Made by a program: the position numbers and the translations under genes. From the NCBI GenBank assembly GCA_004352715.1, contig SCFE01000119.1, forward strand, positions 1,401,744-1,465,743: a stretch of DNA of 64,000 nucleotides, in the 5' to 3' direction. The first letter of the stretch is position 1. Each line of letters opens with the position of its first letter. The stretch is from Hofstenia miamia (taxonomy: Eukaryota; Xenacoelomorpha; Acoela). This document shows positions 59,880 to 64,000 of the stretch, one piece after another. Under the pieces are notes generated by a model. The model was not told where the DNA came from, did not search any database, and saw only the letters and a list, made by a program, of their open reading frames with translations.

Positions 59880-60304
59880 TATGATTTATGTTTTTCATGA
59901 CTTGGCTTCTGTAATGAAATTAAAGTAAAAAGAACTTGAGGGATGTGGAATATTATCAGAGGAAGCGACATTTTCGCCCTTATATTTTCCAATATTAAGG
60001 TGGTAGTCTGGGAAACAAATGTATTTTTTCGATAANNNNNNNNNNNNNNNNNNNNNGCGTTAAGCGTGGTAAGCACAGCGCGCTCGCAAGGACCGACTGC
60101 TCGCGGTGAAAGCATTGGTAATTATGTGAAAGCATCGGTAATTATTTATATGATTTATGTTTTTCATGACTTGGCTTCTGTAATGAAATTAAAGTAAAAA
60201 GAACTTGAGGGATGTGGAATATTATCAGAGGAAGCGACATTTTCGCCCTTATATTTTCCAATATTAAGGTGGTAGTCTGGGAAACAAATGTATTTTTTCA
60301 ATAA
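59880..60304 (+). repeat. Direct duplicate of 156 bp around a 21-N gap
   Basis: 59880-60035 and 60149-60304 match (TATGATTTATGTTTTTCATG start, ATTTTTTC(G/A)ATAA end). Between them are Ns 60036-60056 and 92 bases that are GC-richer (GCGTTAAGCGTGGTAAGCAC) with a small internal direct repeat. Copy 1 includes a truncated left end of the TTAA-flanked element. Confidence 0.9.
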
Positions 60305-60838
60305 AAAATAAACATTTTACTTTTTTATCATGTTTTCTTTCATATCCCATACCATATTTTCAAAGAATAAACCCCTCCACACCCTTAATTAGCAATCAAA
60401 ATAAAAAGCCCATATCAATTTTCAGCCCTTACTTACCGCTGCTTTATTTCTTCAAAATAAATACTCCAATTTGCTTCATTTTTTTACAGTTTGTAGAAAA
60501 AACATGTAGTTATGCAATGAACTAAAACACATGTCCATGATATATGGGACTTATGCATATTAATTAGCATACCCAACTTCGAAAATTTGACATATTTTTG
60601 AAATATTTCTTCCTACATAAATTGATTCAATTTGTCTTTAATTAATTGCATAGAGTTTATCAAAATCTTTCATTTCACCAATTTTATGAGAGTTTCTACC
60701 ATTTATGCGCATATTAATTAGAATAGATAATAAATAATTAAAAATTTTAAATCTTCTCCCCATAATTACTCATAAGTTTAAGATTCAATTTCACAACCAA
60801 ATCAATTTCATCAATAGACTTGTTACCAGACTACCACC
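60268..60838. mobile_element. TTAA-flanked MITE, 571 bp
   Basis: Perfect 13-bp terminal inverted repeats, GGTGGTAGTCTGG at 60268-60280 and CCAGACTACCACC at 60826-60838, with partial matches further in (GAAACAA versus TAACAAG). The unit is flanked directly by TTAA on both sides (60264-60267, 60839-60842). TTAA target duplications are used by the piggyBac and Kolobok superfamilies. The inside is AT-rich without a protein frame, so it is non-autonomous. Confidence 0.85.
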
Positions 60839-60842
60839 TTAA

Positions 60843-61300
60843 CAAAAAAATTGATTAAAATAGTTTGCATTTAGTTGTGTATCTTTTATTACTCTATTCT
60901 CGTCTTTAAGAAACTAAATTATTTGCTTTGAATATATTTATTAGCTATAGAGTTAGCAAAATGCCATTTTGATTTTGTTTTGTTTTAGTTCACTTATTAA
61001 AATGAACAAGGCAACTTCTTTTATAATCTTTTTTCAATAATTTTTAACACGTCTTTTTTACAAACATATACTTTATTATCTTTAGCAGATTTAGATCTCT
61101 TCCAGATAGGAAAAGCATTCTATAAGTTTTTTCCTTTTCCTAATATACTTGTTGTTCAAAATTCAACGAAAATTACTTTGGTTCTATTATAAACCGTAGT
61201 AGAGGAGCATGTTTATTCACTAAGTCTTCAATAATGCTGACGTATATTTCAGTTACGATATCAGTAGTAAAGGGGACTAGAAGGAGAGGACACTAACTCG
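60843..61300. other. Spacer without recognised features
   Basis: AT-rich, no open frame with motifs. Confidence 0.4.
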
Positions 61301-61302
61301 GC

Positions 61303-61380
61303 TTCTGATTGGTCGAGAGCTGGATTCGTAACACCTATTCTGATTGGTCGAGAGCTGATGACGTCACATGTCACGTGACA
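61303..61380. promoter_or_regulatory. Cluster of CCAAT, CRE and E-box sites, promoter-like
   Basis: The 20-mer TTCTGATTGGTCGAGAGCTG occurs at 61303-61322 and 61338-61357, each carrying ATTGG (inverted CCAAT). Next comes a perfect CRE, TGACGTCA (61359-61366), and a 12-bp palindrome TGTCACGTGACA (61369-61380) with a CACGTG E-box. CCAAT, CREB/ATF and bHLH-zip sites together are typical of housekeeping-type promoters. No first exon was recognised nearby, so the function is only inferred. Confidence 0.45.
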
Positions 61381-61499
61381 GGCGGTGAATATCGAAGGGG
61401 TGGTTGAACCACTGAGTCATCTAATTGATACTTGGCGCTAAGTGCTTTTAAGATCTCACTAATTGATTTTTTTTTTGACAGCTTACTAATGGGTTTTAG

Positions 61500-61507
61500 T
61501 GACGTCA
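61500..61507. promoter_or_regulatory. Perfect CRE octamer
   Basis: TGACGTCA, 120 bases beyond the clustered sites. It matches the CREB/ATF consensus; occupancy is unknown. Confidence 0.4.
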
Positions 61508-61771
61508 CATATTTTTAAGTGCATCTACTAATGGATTTTAATTAGTAATGCTTTTAATTGATTTACATGTTGAGGCCCACTTTTTGGCATGAGTAATTTC
61601 ACTTTGATAATATCACAGGGCATTTTTTGGTATGAGTAATTTTTGATATCACAAATGTTTGCATTACATCGCGTTAATATATACCGTATTATAACATCTC
61701 CTTTCAGAATACGTACACGTAATATTACAAGCTAATTTTCCATAATTTCGAGAAGCTTACAGTATAATCCG

Positions 61772-62026
61772 GAAAAACTTTCAAAAACTGCATTTATCAA
61801 AATTCATTGTAACATGTTTACCGTATCATGGTTTTTCAACCAATAATTAATTTTCATAATTTACAAGTACGTTTAACTCGCTTTTCGGGAATTTTTTTNG
61901 AAAAACTTTCAAAATCGCACTTGTCAAAAATCATTGTAACACGTTTATTGTACCACGAGTTTTTCAACCAATAATTAATTTTCATAATTTACAAGTACGT
62001 TTAACTCGCTTTTCGGGAATTTTTTT
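61772..62026 (+). repeat. N-bounded direct duplicate (127 bp, two diverged copies)
   Basis: Copy 1 is 61772-61898 and copy 2 is 61900-62026, with one N between. The second halves are identical (TTCAACCAATAATTAATTTT onward); the first halves differ at about ten positions, more than in the other N-bounded pairs, so a genuine tandem repeat is also possible. Confidence 0.85.
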
Positions 62027-62820
62027 CAAAATGACTTCACCCTGTTTTCAAAAATACATAGTTTCATTTACGTAAACAACATTCTCGTTTCTAAGCAAAC
62101 AAATTATTTTAAAACTATTTCGCTAATACATGTGGAAAATATTAAATATAGAAATTAAAACAAAGAGATCGCAATCCAATGTAATAAAATATTTTAAAAT
62201 TTTTTTATAGACAACGGTAAAAAACGCATGTCTATTATACCGTATTAAAACATTTTTTCAAAAATATAAAAACTAAAATATTTAAGCGAGCTTGGTAAAG
62301 CCCACATTTTAAAACAACACAAAACACGTATATATTCTAATTTTTTATAACAATGGTAAATTACACTAAATCTTGTCTATTGTATTAGCTTATCACCGCC
62401 AACGTCGATGTAAGTTCATATATTTTGTCATCAACCACTGTCTTCATCCCCAATGCACCGATAAATTTTCGTCAAGTCTTGTTCATCTGATATGTATCGA
62501 TAATCACACATTGCCAAACAATAAATTATATCTAAGCATTGGTGTAAATGATATGCATTCGCAAAATTAAATGGGAATAATTACACCACACAATTAATAA
62601 TCAAAATCTTATAGACACTCTCTTTTGGCATATTAAATAATTAACAGTGTATTATTATTACATCACAGAGATTTTGATATTAACACAAAAGAATAATATT
62701 ACGTCCCGTGGATTGATTTTATATTCCTCCTCGTTGATTAACATTGGCGTAATTCCATGCTGAAGAGAATGCATTGATTTCAAGTTAACCCGCTTTTATG
62801 TTATAAGAATTCGGAGAGGG
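62027..62820. other. Spacer without recognised features
   Basis: AT-rich, no supported feature. Confidence 0.4.
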
Positions 62821-62821
62821 G

Positions 62822-63179
62822 CAATGTATGCATTGATTTTCCGCCAACATCCACGGTGAATACATAATGACGTCACGCGAAGCTAAATTACATTTTAAAA
62901 TCATAATTGCAAAAAAACTGTCTCACCTTATTTTGAGTAGATAATTAATGGAGGTTTGCTTTATATGACGGGGTTCATTTCTTCTTCTTATACCATTAGG
63001 CAATGTATGCATTGATTTTCCGCCAACATCCATGGTGAATACATAACGACGTCACGTGAAGCTAAATTACATTTTAAAATCATAATTGCAAAAAAACTGT
63101 ATCACCTTATTTTGAGTAGATAATTAATGGAGGGTTGCTTTATATGACGGGGTTCATTTCTTCTTCTTATACCATTAGA
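62822..63179 (+). repeat. Tandem duplication of a 179-bp unit carrying CRE-like sites
   Basis: 62822-63000 is followed without any N by 63001-63179, both starting CAATGTATGCATTGATTTTC and ending TTCTTATACCATTAG. Unit 1 has a perfect TGACGTCA (62868-62875) next to CACGCG; unit 2 has CGACGTCA next to a CACGTG E-box (63053-63058). Only a few other differences, so the duplication looks recent. Confidence 0.93.
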
Positions 63180-63639
63180 ACAACAATAGAATTAAAATGT
63201 TTTAAACCGAATCACCAGCGATTACGTGCTTTTTTGTATATCCAGCGAAACTAAATAAACCATAGCAAGATATATAATTAATTTCTTCTACCATATTTAT
63301 TGTATGAGATTTTCTTAGCGTCAAAGAGGCATTCTTTCATCAGTTGATATATATTTATTGTATGAGGCATCAGTTGATAATGGAAAATTTCTTCTTTCAA
63401 TTGGGGACATTGTAAAATAGCAATAGACAGCTAAATATTTCCAATAACTTTTATAAATTAAAAATGGTTATACTTTTTTTGCGCTGGATTTTTCCACATG
63501 GAGGCATTATTTTTTCATTCTAACATGGAGGCATTCTTCAATCGATAAAGTGTAGAAAATCATGAAATGACAGGAGGTAGAGCTAGAATATAATCGTTAA
63601 TTTTCTTATATATTTTAAAAATACGCACATTTTTGTTGT

Positions 63640-63900
63640 TGTTAGAGTTTTTTCGAAGGAGAATTATTCAACGGGGTGAAGAAACTAAACTATATATAAA
63701 TAACCATTTCAAATAAAATATATTATACCATTTTTTCAAGATAATTTAAACATGGAGAGCATCTAGGTGTATAGGTTTTTTCAGTCAGCAGAGAATCATT
63801 CAGCGGAGTGAGGAAACTAAATTCGCATAAATAACCAGTCGATTTAAAATATATTATACCATTTTCCAAGATAAATTAAACGTGAGGAGCATTATAGCGA
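63640..63900 (+). repeat. Diverged tandem pair of about 130 bp
   Basis: Two successive segments share the order GAGAAT-ATTCA-CGG-GTGA-GAAACTAAA, ATAAATAACCA, AAAATATATTATACCATTTT and CAAGATAA-TTAAAC, with clear substitutions (63650-63760 and 63780-63895). Probably an old tandem duplication. Confidence 0.7.
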
Positions 63901-64000
63901 ATGGATTTTCTTCTTGGGCAAGCATCATCAAAATATTCAAATGGAGAATTGACTAAACAAAAAACATTAATTTATAACATTATTAACAAAAAACATTACC

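Overview
This is a window of AT-rich nuclear DNA from an invertebrate animal, probably an arthropod. That placement is inferred from the mix of spliced genes, long repeat-filled introns, and mariner, Tc1, hAT, Mutator-like, Penelope-like and LINE relics; the species cannot be named. The assembly is a draft: there are five larger runs of N (32489-33462, 36783-36901, 49599-49759, 54779-55778, 60036-60056), a 7-N run at 15823-15829, and several single Ns.

Two protein-coding genes are supported, transcribed divergently. At the left edge, on the minus strand, are exons of CDP-diacylglycerol synthase (CdsA/CDS1, ER membrane phospholipid synthesis). They encode the N-terminal part of the enzyme; the rest should lie to the left or is unrecognised. 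From 10382 rightward, on the plus strand, runs a large C2H2 zinc-finger gene. I traced eleven exons by splice sites and reading phase (10382-10802, 10930-11174, 12097-12399, 13028-13339 duplicated at 14208-14519, 16667-16753, 16805-16983, 18834-19002, 19582-19917, 25073-25225, 29093-29276, 46755-46919). Counting the duplicated part once, they join without a frame break into about 851 codons: a long Ser/Asn-rich, acidic region followed by five C2H2 fingers. The last exon ends at a donor, so the 3' end of the gene is not identified.

The spacer between the genes (about 2.9-10.4 kb) holds a decayed Mutator-like transposase (3.6-5.4 kb) and Penelope-like reverse-transcriptase fragments (7.3-9.1 kb). 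The 17.5 kb intron before the last finger exon holds (TA)n tracts, gaps, a fairly intact mariner-type transposase fragment (40.76-41.39 kb), a broken Tc1 copy (43.7-44.4 kb) and a CGTGTAT-rich tract (44.7-45.1 kb).

Beyond 47 kb the window is almost all repeats: a GTCCTAA-rich MITE-like element, a broken hAT element between inverted arms of about 350 bp, three minus-strand LINE reverse-transcriptase pieces, an 84-bp minisatellite, a TTAA-flanked MITE, and a CRE/E-box/CCAAT cluster near 61.3 kb.

Four short N-runs sit exactly between two near-identical copies of neighbouring sequence, one of which contains coding exons. These are most simply unmerged allelic contig ends, not biology. I found no previously undescribed multi-gene system. 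The most unusual items are the zinc-finger gene and several non-autonomous elements with clear terminal structure.
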